A stretch of DNA of 64,000 nt from the NCBI GenBank assembly GCA_002491905.1, contig DKWV01000045.1, positions 1 through 64,000 on the forward strand. The letters run 5' to 3'. Origin of the DNA: Lachnospiraceae bacterium UBA7143. GTDB lineage: Bacteria; Bacillota; Clostridia; Lachnospirales; Lachnospiraceae. A program made the position numbers and the translations under genes. This document shows, piece after piece, positions 20,001-27,244 of this stretch. Position 1 is the first letter of the stretch. Each line of letters opens with the position of its first letter. The notes under the pieces are model-generated. The model was not told where the DNA came from. It was given only the letters and a program-made list of their open reading frames with translations, and did no database searches.

Positions 20001-20415
20001 GGCTTCCGTTGCCGCATGGCAGAAAATTGATTTCAGCGGCAAGAGGGTCCTTCTAGTGGAAGATATTGAGATGAACCGCGAAATTGCGGAGGTGATTTTG
20101 ACGGAGAGCGGCTTTGAGGTGGAGTCTGCGCCTGACGGAACGGATGCCGTAGATATGGTGAAACGCTCGGAGGAGCATTATTATGACGTTGTGCTGATGG
20201 ATGTGCAGATGCCGATCATGGACGGCTATGAGGCGACGCGGACGATCCGTTCCCTTCCCAGGGAGGATATCAAGACGCTCCCGATCATTGCCATGACGGC
20301 CAACGCGCTGGAAGAGGACAAGGCAGCGGCATTAAAGAGCGGCATGAACGACCACATTGCCAAGCCTATCGACATTGATCTGTTCATGGAGGTGCTGAGC
20401 AAATATCTGCGGTGA
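17011..20415 (+). CDS. Cache-type membrane hybrid histidine kinase with two receivers
   Basis: A 1134-residue kinase. Membrane segments near residues 5-27 and 290-310 enclose a Cache-like sensor (SIFDTVRFTDAGGVTHASDG, then SNRDYYARGMAGESG), a fold that often binds amino acids or organic acids. PAS-like regions follow at about 330-610. HisKA is NMSHDIRTPMNA with His632; the ATPase domain has NLMSNAVKYTPAGG, DNGIGMSEEF and GTGLGMAI. Two receivers follow, with Asp924 (IIDWQMPETSG) and Asp1064 (VVLMDVQMPIMDG). The frame opens at a TTG (16993), but the ATG at 17011 has GGAGAGG 9 bp upstream. There is no HPt domain, so phosphate must pass to another protein. Confidence 0.9.
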   Translation: MRGKKVLQLMGLSLPLVLIVFLLFNAYTVQNQARITEQNKNYAEDAMSQKVKHIAGELDSGRRIINAYAYFLNDSLTGNMVQPQTLAGIEKNSIFDTVRFTDAGGVTHASDGRTADSSNRDYYARGMAGESGISAVFDDRFTDEGTRLIFYAPVRMDGEIVGIIRGSYVAEQYLKEILHTTYFGEPSTIWLCRSDGRVLANSDGVEYGEGHVLDILQSSGLIGAGTVEAAKAVFENGGEGAFICDESSETDNLCVSYVPGYDYVMVQIFPSSVTQKMIQGANAAGVRLEIALLVLFAVYLLFTIVRAAKERKKLEAENSRINYVLQGLNTLFSSRYLTVDLETGVYTYTGGVNLQDNQLVREGDYENVLENHSMEIIGEEAQEDFRQTLKVDSVIENLSGQDTFTYECHVMRDGKEEWEQLITVCLERNEGRASKILYVRQNITEMKQREQRRQKELAVMNRKERQYRIAITSNAFSTFELNLTRDRIEQDVISTRSGQPISLLEKVGLQAPCRASECFEKWGQFVLPESREDYVNIVDVDYLKSSFEQGEAEVDVDYWSRAEGKEGRMCVRQSFFMTKDDMTDDVIVMVVSKDITDQVIKQKEQTEALQDALMHARQANEAKTTFLSNMSHDIRTPMNAIIGFATIAASRIDNKEQVSECLQKVLSSSNHLLSLINDILDMSRIESGKMQIHEQECNISELMHNLVNIIQPQVKAKQLELFIDTFEVVNEDVITDPLKLNQIFINLMSNAVKYTPAGGMITFRIMQHTTFKHGYGDYVFIIKDNGIGMSEEFVKRVFEPFERESTATRSGIQGTGLGMAITKNIVEMMNGTVTVESEVGKGSTFTVNLTLKLQDVEKNAEQLKELEGLRALVVDDDLNVCDSVSKMLKSIGLRAEWTTSGREAVYRAKVAHEDGDFYHTYIIDWQMPETSGIETARKIRSVVGEESPIIILTAYDWSDIEEEAKAAGVTAFCAKPLFMSDLKAALLSANSRDVKEEASVAAWQKIDFSGKRVLLVEDIEMNREIAEVILTESGFEVESAPDGTDAVDMVKRSEEHYYDVVLMDVQMPIMDGYEATRTIRSLPREDIKTLPIIAMTANALEEDKAAALKSGMNDHIAKPIDIDLFMEVLSKYLR

Positions 20416-20443
20416 CAGGCAAAATATATGGCTGTAATATCGG

Positions 20444-20471
20444 AAAACCGGGTGCGCATGCATCCGGTTTT
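20444..20471 (+). terminator. Terminator after the double-receiver kinase
   Basis: AAAACCGG and CCGGTTTT pair around an inner GTGCGCATGCAT, itself nearly self-complementary. The T run is short and is followed by CTGCGC. It lies 29 bp after the kinase stop codon and separates it from the chemotaxis gene. Confidence 0.6.
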
Positions 20472-20528
20472 CTGCGCGCATAAGCAGAGTCAGAAAGCGG
20501 CAGGGATGGCGGGGGTTATGTAAACTAG

Positions 20529-20565
20529 AAGTGCAATTTATACCCCAAAAAGTGCAATCTATACC
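20529..20565. repeat. Two 16-bp direct repeats upstream of the chemoreceptor gene
   Basis: AAGTGCAATTTATACC (20529-20544) and AAGTGCAATCTATACC (20550-20565) differ by one base and start exactly 21 bp apart, two helix turns. They lie about 100 bp before the chemoreceptor start and about 35 bp before a TATAAT box (20600-20605). A paired operator for a transcription factor is a reasonable reading. Confidence 0.5.
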
Positions 20566-20661
20566 AGAAAATGTAAAAAGGGTAGAATTTGTCGTATAGT
20601 ATAATAGATTTATAAAAGATTTGTAAAAATTTATAAAAGACTAAAGAGAGGAATATGGCTT

Positions 20662-22662
20662 ATGGCAAGGACAATGAAGGGTAGACTGACAATCAGCGTA
20701 ATCTGTATCGTTGCGGCGAGTATTCTGCTTACCACGCTGGGAATCGTTGCGATTGCGGGTCGGCGGATGATGTCGGAGCAGAAGGATATCCTGCAGCTCT
20801 ACGCAGATAAGTATGCGGAGGAGATCAATACCTGGATCGAACAGGAAAAGATGCTGGCGGACGGAACAGCGGACAGCATTGAGGCGGCGGGGGTTCTGGA
20901 TACGGAGTTCCTGCAGTCCGTGGTTGATGTGCATGCGTCGGGCAGAGAGGAGCTCCTTAATTTATATTGCGGTACAAAGGACAGTGCGTTTATCCAGTCC
21001 AACAGGGAGGCAGGGATTCCCGAGGGATATGATCCGACGCAGCGGGGCTGGTATCAGCAGGCAGATGCAGCGGGGGAGACCATTGTGACAGATCCTTACT
21101 GGGATGTACTGACCGGGCAGATGTGTACCACCATCGCGTCGCCAGTGTACATAGACGGATCGCTTGCGGCGGTCATTGGTCTGGACGTGACGCTCGGCAC
21201 AGTGACAGATCTGACGGGCAGTATCAATTATGCAGAGGGCGTTTACGGGTTCCTGTCGGACAGCAGCGGACAGTATGTAGCCCACAGAAATAAGGAATAT
21301 GAGCCTTCCGAGGATGCGGCGGTGGCAGTGCTTGATATTATGCCCACTCTGAAGAGCTTAATAGATGGAAATGAGAAGAGTATTATAAAGGCAAAGGATT
21401 ATGACGGCACAGAGTGCTATTTCGCGGCGTCGCGGATTTCGGGCAGCAACTGGAAGTTGGGCGTAGTGTGTCCAACCTCTAACGTATGGAGTTCGCTTGT
21501 GACGATGGTTCTCGTGGCTGTGGTGACAGCGCTTGTGATCATCGCGCTGGTGGCGGTGTTTATGGCCGGGCTGATCGGCAGAACGCTTGCACCGGTACAG
21601 ATGCTCAAGCAGTTTGCGTCCGGCGATTTTTCGGAAAATACCGTAGTGGAGAAGGAGATTCCCAGTCAGTATAAGAATGAGACGGAACAGATACGGAAGG
21701 CCACCGTCGAGGTTAAGGAGCAGATCCGTGGTATTATCTTAAATACAAAGGCGGAGGCCGAGAGCATTAATGTCATCGCGGAAGGCACGTCCGGGAAAAT
21801 GACTGTATTGAGCGATGATATCTCCTCCATCGCGGAAGCGGCGGGGAAGGTTATGCAGCAGACGGCAGAGGCAAAGGAACTGGCGGAGCAGATCAAATGC
21901 ACCGGGGAAGAACTCGGCAAGGCAATCGAAACCGTTGCGCAGAAAGCGGGGGAGGCGGCGAACCAGTCAGGTGATATCATGGAGCGTGCCGGAAGGCAGC
22001 ACGAGGCGTCAAAAAAATCCGCTGACGAGGCGGTTGCGCTGTGCGCTTCCACTACGAAAGAACTGAGCGATGCCATTTCGGAAAGCCAGAAGGTAAAGGA
22101 AATTGATACGCTGACAGAGGAGATTCTCGCCATCAGTTCCCAGACCAACCTTCTTGCCCTGAACGCATCCATCGAGGCGTCGAGAGCCGGTGAGGCAGGC
22201 AGAGGCTTTGCGGTCGTGGCAGATGAGATCAGACAGCTTGCGGATCATTCCAAGAATGCGGTAGATCAGATCCGAAAGGTGACAGAGGGCGTGGTGCAGA
22301 GCGTGGCTTTTCTTTCAAAGAGCGCGGAAAAACTGCTGACCTTTATGAATGAGAAGGTGATGAAGGATTATCAGGGGATGACAGAGCTTGCAGGCATGTA
22401 TGAGGAAGACGCCGCATTTTACAGCGGTATCTCTGTTGACCTGGGGGCTTCCTCACAGGAAATGAGCGCAAGTATGGCGGGCATCAGCGATTCCCTTACA
22501 TCGATCACCAGCCTGGTGGGGGAGATCGCCGTGTTTATGGAAAAGATGGAGCAGTCCGCCGTGGTTTCCAATGAGAGTTCCCAGGCGGTGCTTAGCCAGA
22601 TGAAGGAACTGTCGGGGCTGAGCGAGGAGCTGAAGGAGACGGTGGCATCCTTTAGGGTGTGA
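20662..22662 (+). CDS. Methyl-accepting chemotaxis protein with Cache sensor
   Basis: A 666-residue chemoreceptor. Membrane segments near residues 10-32 and 280-305 flank a double-Cache-type ligand domain with [34 protein letters not shown] and [10 protein letters not shown], the pattern of dCache_1 sensors that bind amino acids or similar ligands. A HAMP region follows ([18 protein letters not shown]). The signalling hairpin is present ([19 protein letters not shown], then [20 protein letters not shown]), so it should contact CheW and CheA. No other chemotaxis or flagellar gene is in the window. ATG 20662 is preceded by AGAGAGG; an ATG eight bases earlier is out of frame. Confidence 0.92.
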   Translation: MARTMKGRLTISVICIVAASILLTTLGIVAIAGRRMMSEQKDILQLYADKYAEEINTWIEQEKMLADGTADSIEAAGVLDTEFLQSVVDVHASGREELLNLYCGTKDSAFIQSNREAGIPEGYDPTQRGWYQQADAAGETIVTDPYWDVLTGQMCTTIASPVYIDGSLAAVIGLDVTLGTVTDLTGSINYAEGVYGFLSDSSGQYVAHRNKEYEPSEDAAVAVLDIMPTLKSLIDGNEKSIIKAKDYDGTECYFAASRISGSNWKLGVVCPTSNVWSSLVTMVLVAVVTALVIIALVAVFMAGLIGRTLAPVQMLKQFASGDFSENTVVEKEIPSQYKNETEQIRKATVEVKEQIRGIILNTKAEAESINVIAEGTSGKMTVLSDDISSIAEAAGKVMQQTAEAKELAEQIKCTGEELGKAIETVAQKAGEAANQSGDIMERAGRQHEASKKSADEAVALCASTTKELSDAISESQKVKEIDTLTEEILAISSQTNLLALNASIEASRAGEAGRGFAVVADEIRQLADHSKNAVDQIRKVTEGVVQSVAFLSKSAEKLLTFMNEKVMKDYQGMTELAGMYEEDAAFYSGISVDLGASSQEMSASMAGISDSLTSITSLVGEIAVFMEKMEQSAVVSNESSQAVLSQMKELSGLSEELKETVASFRV

Positions 22663-22708
22663 CGGGGATTCCCGAAGAATAGGAAAAAGTGGGAACAGAT
22701 AAGTACGA

Positions 22709-22754
22709 AGAGTCTGCAGGGTGTGAGGAGTTCACATTTTGCAGGCTCTTTTTG
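22709..22754 (+). terminator. Terminator after the chemoreceptor gene
   Basis: AGAGTCTGCA (22709-22718) pairs with TGCAGGCTCT (22740-22749), with one G-T pair, and is followed by a run of T. The loop is about 21 bases. It lies 46 bp after the chemoreceptor stop. Confidence 0.7.
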
Positions 22755-22809
22755 GGGTCAAGAAAAGGATATTTGGTGGGTGTGCCCCTTCCCACATTTC
22801 TTTTGACCC
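22755..22809. other. Imperfect inverted repeat between chemoreceptor and nuclease genes
   Basis: GGGTCAA (22755-22761) pairs with TTGACCC (22803-22809); inside lie GAAA/TTTC and GTGGG/CCCAC. A separate 10-bp arm, AGGATATTTG (22766-22775), is repeated inverted as CAAATATCCT (22840-22849). It could be a second terminator for the converging minus-strand gene or a remnant of a small insertion element. No coding frame is present. Confidence 0.35.
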
Positions 22810-22878
22810 GCAGGGTGCGTAGCAGCACAATCTCTACTTCAAATATCCTATTCTTATGATACATTTATTATAGCTGAA

Positions 22879-23199
22879 TTATTCTTTGCTGTAAAGCAAG
22901 GTGTTTTTTGTGATCAATTTTTTGAGATTACGTTCTCTAATGCGGTAAAATGTCATAACTGAATTTTTTAATCCGCTTTTATCCGTATCTAATGCTAATT
23001 TTGATATAACATTCAGATTTATGTCCGGTAATTTTTTTACCATAAATACCGTATTTTCATTTTTGTTATCTTTTATAATATAATCTGGATTTTGCACACA
23101 CTGCGCGCCATATTTTTCAAACAATTCATAATCTATGAAATGCCGTTCCCTGATGTGCGCGATTCGTTCACCAGTAACAATGATTTCACTTGTCTGCAA
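22879..23199 (-). CDS. PBECR-type nuclease-fold protein, possibly 5'-truncated
   Basis: About 106 residues, AT-rich compared with its neighbours. The sequence has the layout I associate with the PBECR nuclease-fold family (Barnase/EndoU/ColicinE5/RelE-like): HIRERH near the start, NPDYIIKD, then KNSVMTFYRIRE and a terminal LLYSKE. Such domains occur alone or at the C terminus of phage polyvalent proteins and some act as toxins. The only in-frame start is a TTG at 23199 with no good ribosome site. The frame stays open upstream (LEKEFGKLQTSEIIVTG), so the true N terminus may be lost. Family assignment is from memory of the motif pattern and needs a profile search. Confidence 0.5.
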   Translation of the reverse strand: MQTSEIIVTGERIAHIRERHFIDYELFEKYGAQCVQNPDYIIKDNKNENTVFMVKKLPDINLNVISKLALDTDKSGLKNSVMTFYRIRERNLKKLITKNTLLYSKE

Positions 23200-23238
23200 T
23201 TTTCCAAATTCTTTTTCCAGAACGGAAGGAAAGAAAAC

Positions 23239-23282
23239 CTTAAGAAATTTTAGAGATACTTTAGAGAAACGTCTGCTAAGAT
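23239..23282 (+). promoter_or_regulatory. Promoter with tandem 10-bp repeats before the first lipoprotein gene
   Basis: Three units, CTTAAGAAAT (23239-23248), TTTAGAGATA (23249-23258) and CTTTAGAGAAA (23259-23269), are followed after seven bases by TAAGAT (23277-23282). The last unit starts 18 bases before the -10 box, exactly as before the response regulator (14781-14814) and the second lipoprotein gene. It probably binds the same OmpR-type regulator. Confidence 0.55.
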
Positions 23283-23348
23283 TGGGAAATGAAAAAGCGG
23301 GTTACATAAAACAGTACAGAAAAAATCCCGCGGAAAGGATGCAGCAGG

Positions 23349-23924
23349 ATGAGAAGAGAAAGAAAACTGGCAGCGGCGCTTGGGCTGGCATTGATCCTGG
23401 GAATGACGGGATGCGCTGGGAGGGAAAACGTGCATGAGGATGCTTTGACGGAAACCGGGGTGCAGGGAGATGACGAGACAGGAGGCGTGCCGGAAGAGGC
23501 ACAGAAGGGTGAGGACAGCACGAATGCACCAGTGACACAGGAGGGCGAATGGGAAAAGGAGGAGCTGGTTTCTGCCAGCGGGAAGGAGTCGGAGGATGAA
23601 GGGCAGGCCGTACAGGGAACTGAACATCTCAGTGGTAAAGTGCAGAATCCGCAGGCGGACGGCATGACGTTGGCACAGACCACGCTGATGGATGATGAGG
23701 GGATGGTTACCCTGCTTGATGTGAAGGATGCAAAGAAAATTCCTGTAAAGTTTACGGAGGGCATGAAAGTGGAACACTGGATCATTCAGGGCGGTGGCGC
23801 TGGGATTGATATGCAGGATGCAGCGGTTTCTGATCTGAAGGAGGGTATGACCGTGGAATTGGAAGGGTATTATGACGGTGAAGTTTTTATGGCGACGAAG
23901 GTAATCATGGAGGAAGACGTTTAA
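23349..23924 (+). CDS. Lipoprotein of unknown function (first of two related)
   Basis: A 191-residue predicted lipoprotein. The signal peptide ends in the lipobox LGMTGC, so the mature protein would be anchored outside the membrane by Cys22. A low-complexity acidic linker (about residues 25-85) leads to a small C-terminal domain from about 90 (HLSGKVQNPQADGMTLAQT, ending VELEGYYDGEVFMATKVIM). The same plan, with a similar Gly-Lys-Val start and D/G-F-A-S-V-like end, is seen in the 24041 gene, so they look like paralogues. The fold may be OB-like, but I cannot name it. The shared promoter repeats tie it to the two-component system at 12706-14759. Confidence 0.7.
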   Translation: MRRERKLAAALGLALILGMTGCAGRENVHEDALTETGVQGDDETGGVPEEAQKGEDSTNAPVTQEGEWEKEELVSASGKESEDEGQAVQGTEHLSGKVQNPQADGMTLAQTTLMDDEGMVTLLDVKDAKKIPVKFTEGMKVEHWIIQGGGAGIDMQDAAVSDLKEGMTVELEGYYDGEVFMATKVIMEEDV

Positions 23925-23981
23925 GTACAGGGATTTGCAGAAAAAATTGCTTAATAATTTATGAAGGAAGATTCAGAAATA

Positions 23982-24025
23982 CTTAAAGATTCTTAGAGAT
24001 TCTTTAGAGAAAGAACTGATATGAT
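23982..24025 (+). promoter_or_regulatory. Promoter with tandem 10-bp repeats before the second lipoprotein gene
   Basis: CTTAAAGATT (23982-23991), CTTAGAGATT (23992-24001) and CTTTAGAGAAA (24002-24012) follow one another without gaps. After seven bases comes TATGAT (24020-24025). This is the clearest of the three copies of this promoter type and defines the unit as CTTAxAGATT. Confidence 0.6.
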
Positions 24026-24040
24026 AGGAGAGGAAATAAA

Positions 24041-24685
24041 ATGACAATTTTACATAGGAAAAGAAAAAGCCTGCGGAAAGAAAGCAGGGCGATGGCGACT
24101 ATGGTTTGCCTTTTGTCGCTGGCGGTTATGGCGGCGGGATGCGGTAAGGTGGAAGAGCCGGTTTCGGTGGATTTATCTTCGGGGAATATGGAAGAGCTGC
24201 AGGGGGGAACCCCCGAGGAAGCGGCAGGGGAAACGGAACAACTGGATGCAGAGAACGGTAATTCGGAGAGTGACACGCCGGAAAACGAACAGCCGAACAA
24301 GGAAAGCGGCAGCAGTACAGTACAGGACGATAACGGACAGCAATCTGTCGGCAGTGCGGAGCTGTCAGGAAATGTCTACAGCCTGGGGCAGGACAGTTTC
24401 GTGGTCTGCAGGGAGGAGACCTGGTCTGAGGGAGATGCCGATATGGCGGTGGCCGTAGCACCCGGATATGAGAAAGAAGAGGATCTGATTACGGTGTATG
24501 TTTCGGGAAATTGCAGTTATCAGTATAAGACGGTAAAAAACGGCGGCATCAATCCAGAGGATATTTCTGTGAGAGAGGGAAATTTTGCAGATTTACAGGA
24601 GGGCATATTGGTTGACATGAAAGGGAGCTGGCAGGATGATAACAGTTTCCGCGCGGACAGTATTGTGATGTCATCGATTGAGTAA
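24041..24685 (+). CDS. Lipoprotein of unknown function (second of two related)
   Basis: A 214-residue predicted lipoprotein with a basic start (HRKRKSLRKE), hydrophobic core and lipobox VMAAGC. An acidic Glu/Asn/Gly-rich linker spans about residues 45-105. The C-terminal domain starts ELSGNVYSLGQDSFVV and ends in VDMKGSWQDDNSFRADSIVM, matching the plan of the 23349 product. It contains YKTVKNGGINPEDIS, a block I have seen in other clostridial lipoproteins beside two-component systems; its role is not known. It has its own promoter with three repeat units, 16 bp before the start. Confidence 0.7.
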   Translation: MTILHRKRKSLRKESRAMATMVCLLSLAVMAAGCGKVEEPVSVDLSSGNMEELQGGTPEEAAGETEQLDAENGNSESDTPENEQPNKESGSSTVQDDNGQQSVGSAELSGNVYSLGQDSFVVCREETWSEGDADMAVAVAPGYEKEEDLITVYVSGNCSYQYKTVKNGGINPEDISVREGNFADLQEGILVDMKGSWQDDNSFRADSIVMSSIE

Positions 24686-24753
24686 TTCACATTGTGGTTT
24701 ATATAATGCAAACAAGCGGCAATAAACATATAGAAAGGTATAGGTGCAGTATT

Positions 24754-27204
24754 ATGAAGCTTTGTACATTTAGAGACAAGAACAGGGGAAAAAAAGGGAA
24801 AAGACGGAATGTAAAAAGGCTTCTGGCATTCAGCCTTATGCTGGCCATGACCGCAGTGACGCTTTTTGGATGTGGCGGAAGTCCGTCGGCATCCACGGAG
24901 GAGCCGGGAGCGGCAGCGGAGGATGGCACAGGGACGAAGGGCAGTGCGCAGGGCGGGGAGACACAGACGGGCGGAGAAACCTCTGGGGATGAGCCGACCG
25001 CTATGGGGCGCTATGTGGAGACGGCGGTTGATATTTCCGAAAACACCTCTCGTTCTTACAACATTACCACACTTGCGGACGGGCGGCTGCTGATTCTGGA
25101 TGAAACGGCGGGGCAACTTCTCTCCTCGGATGAGGGACTGACATGGGAGGCATCTTCCATACCGGGGATCGACAGCATGGCCGCCTTTACTGAGGAGATG
25201 TATATTTTCGATATGGCGGCGGCGCCGGACGGAACTGTAGCCGTGCTCGCTGCCGACAGTGGCAGTTATGAGAAGACAGGAACATTCGAGCCGTCCCTCC
25301 ACGTGGCGAAGGCGGACGGTACGGTGCAGACGTTTGATACGCTGCCGGTCTCGTCGGATGATCTCTATGTTCACAAGATTGACTTTTCGCCGGAAGGGGA
25401 ACTCTATGCCACGGTGGTGGGAACCGGAACGATCTACCAGATAGATCTGGAGAGTGGGACGCTCACGAAGGTGGTGACGCTGGAGTGGCGCCCTGATCTG
25501 ATGCAGTTTCAGGGAGACTATATTCTGTTCCTCACATCCAGGGAAGGGGTGTCCATCTACGACCGAAAAGCGGAAAAGTGGGTGGATGACAGTGTCCTTT
25601 CGGACTTTATGAAAGAGAACTATCAGAACGACTATTTTGCGGACGACGGTTTCTCTGTCTATGTGCTGCCCGGTGAGGAAAATGTGATTTATATAGCGGG
25701 GAAGGGTGGGATGTACCGTCATGTGATCGGCGGCAGCGCGATGGAGCAGATCATAGACGGGGCCCTCACCACTTTCAGCAATCCTTCCGTGAATATGAAG
25801 GGGATTACCGCTTTTGGGGAGAACGAATTCGCAGTGTTATTTTCCGGCGGCAAAGTAGCTCTTTACAAGTATGACCCCGATGTGCCCACGGTGCCGGCAA
25901 ATATGGTTTCCGTGTACTCTCTTAAGGAGCAGGATGCCGTGCGGCAGGCCATCGCCCAGTTCCAGACGGAAAACCCGGATACCTTCGTGAGATACGAGGT
26001 GGGCTTAAGCGGCACGGACGCTGCGGCTGCGGAAGATGCCATCAAGAAGTTAAACACAGAGCTGATGGCGGGCAAAGGGCCGGATGTGATTATCATGGAT
26101 GGGCTTCCCGTAAAATCCTATCAGGAAAAGGGTATATTAAAGGATTTAAAGCCCCATATCGACAGCTTATCCGGGGACGAGGTTCTTCTTTCCAACATTG
26201 TGGATGCTTTCACAGACGACGGCAGCGTGTACATGATGCCTGTTTCCTTTGCACTTCCCATGCTGGAGGGCAGACAGGTGGATATCGATGGCATTACGGA
26301 TTACGCATCTTTGGCGGACACGGTGGAGAAGATCAAAGAGGAGCAGCCTGATGCGGAGGTCGGACGGTTCTTCTCTGAGGAGGCGGCGGTGCGGTGGCTT
26401 TTGCCGGTGGCGGCTTTGGCGAAAGAACCGGGAGAGATTGACAGGACCGCCCTTACGGAATATCTGTCCCAGACAAACAGAATTTATGCGGCGTCTCAGA
26501 AGGGAATCTCAGACAGCTTAAAGGAAAGCTATGGACGCCAGAAGGACTTTTATAAAACGGAGAGCTGGTTTTACGAGTACTTTAACAGCTTAAGTCAGCA
26601 GGTAGACGACTTTATTTTGGAAAATATGGCGCTGGGAATTGGTATGCTAAAGGACGTCTATGGGTATCAGGAGGTGCTTTCTCTCAATAAGTATAATGAG
26701 GAGCTTTCGGATGTGCAGGTCAAATCCTTTGACGGGATAGGCGACGGGATGTTTGAGCCATCGGTACTGGTGGCAGTCAATGCGTCATCCACTCATCAGG
26801 AGGAGGCGGAGCAGTTTTTTGATGTGATCATGGGGACCGAAGTGCAGGGGCTTCTCTATGACGGCTTCATGGTGAACCAGTCCGCGCTGGAAAAGCAGTT
26901 AAGCCCTCAGTGGTCGGTGTTCCAAAACGGCGGCATGAATGTGGATTACGGTGAGGTGTCAAGCTCTGTGGGAGGCAGCACCGGGGACGGACGGGAATGG
27001 CATCTGGATATTTATATGCCCACAAAGGAGGAGTTTCAGGAACTCTATGATCTTTGCTGTAAGGTAAAAACGCCCTATGTGGCGGATACTGTGGTAGAGA
27101 ATGCGGTGATTGAGATCGGCGCGCAGTATTTGGCGGGACAGATGTCACTGGATGAGGCGGTAGATAAGATTATGGCGAAGGTGCAGATCTATATGGCCGA
27201 ATAA
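24754..27204 (+). CDS. Large solute-binding lipoprotein with N-terminal propeller-like region (copy 1)
   Basis: An 816-residue lipoprotein (lipobox TLFGCG). Residues about 60-390 look like beta-propeller blades: DGRLLILDE, LSSDEGLTWE (an Asp-box), PDGTVAVLAAD, PEGELYATVV. From about residue 395 it becomes a family 1 extracellular solute-binding protein (AIAQFQTENPDTFVRYEVG, then LNTELMAGKGPDVIIMDGLP). The C terminus has KTPYVADTVVENAV. So one chain seems to join a propeller and a binding protein for an ABC importer. The frame opens at 24694, but the ATG at 24754 has AGGTG 8 bp upstream and begins the signal peptide. It heads an operon with a paralogue and two permeases. Confidence 0.82.
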   Translation: MKLCTFRDKNRGKKGKRRNVKRLLAFSLMLAMTAVTLFGCGGSPSASTEEPGAAAEDGTGTKGSAQGGETQTGGETSGDEPTAMGRYVETAVDISENTSRSYNITTLADGRLLILDETAGQLLSSDEGLTWEASSIPGIDSMAAFTEEMYIFDMAAAPDGTVAVLAADSGSYEKTGTFEPSLHVAKADGTVQTFDTLPVSSDDLYVHKIDFSPEGELYATVVGTGTIYQIDLESGTLTKVVTLEWRPDLMQFQGDYILFLTSREGVSIYDRKAEKWVDDSVLSDFMKENYQNDYFADDGFSVYVLPGEENVIYIAGKGGMYRHVIGGSAMEQIIDGALTTFSNPSVNMKGITAFGENEFAVLFSGGKVALYKYDPDVPTVPANMVSVYSLKEQDAVRQAIAQFQTENPDTFVRYEVGLSGTDAAAAEDAIKKLNTELMAGKGPDVIIMDGLPVKSYQEKGILKDLKPHIDSLSGDEVLLSNIVDAFTDDGSVYMMPVSFALPMLEGRQVDIDGITDYASLADTVEKIKEEQPDAEVGRFFSEEAAVRWLLPVAALAKEPGEIDRTALTEYLSQTNRIYAASQKGISDSLKESYGRQKDFYKTESWFYEYFNSLSQQVDDFILENMALGIGMLKDVYGYQEVLSLNKYNEELSDVQVKSFDGIGDGMFEPSVLVAVNASSTHQEEAEQFFDVIMGTEVQGLLYDGFMVNQSALEKQLSPQWSVFQNGGMNVDYGEVSSSVGGSTGDGREWHLDIYMPTKEEFQELYDLCCKVKTPYVADTVVENAVIEIGAQYLAGQMSLDEAVDKIMAKVQIYMAE

Positions 27205-27244
27205 CAATGCGAGAAGTGATAACATGGTATGGAGGACAAGGCGG

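Noticed and set aside
20574..20600. A possible sigma-D (flagellar) promoter before the chemoreceptor gene
   Set aside because: A TAAA is present but the second box matches poorly and at the wrong distance. No flagellar genes are in the window.
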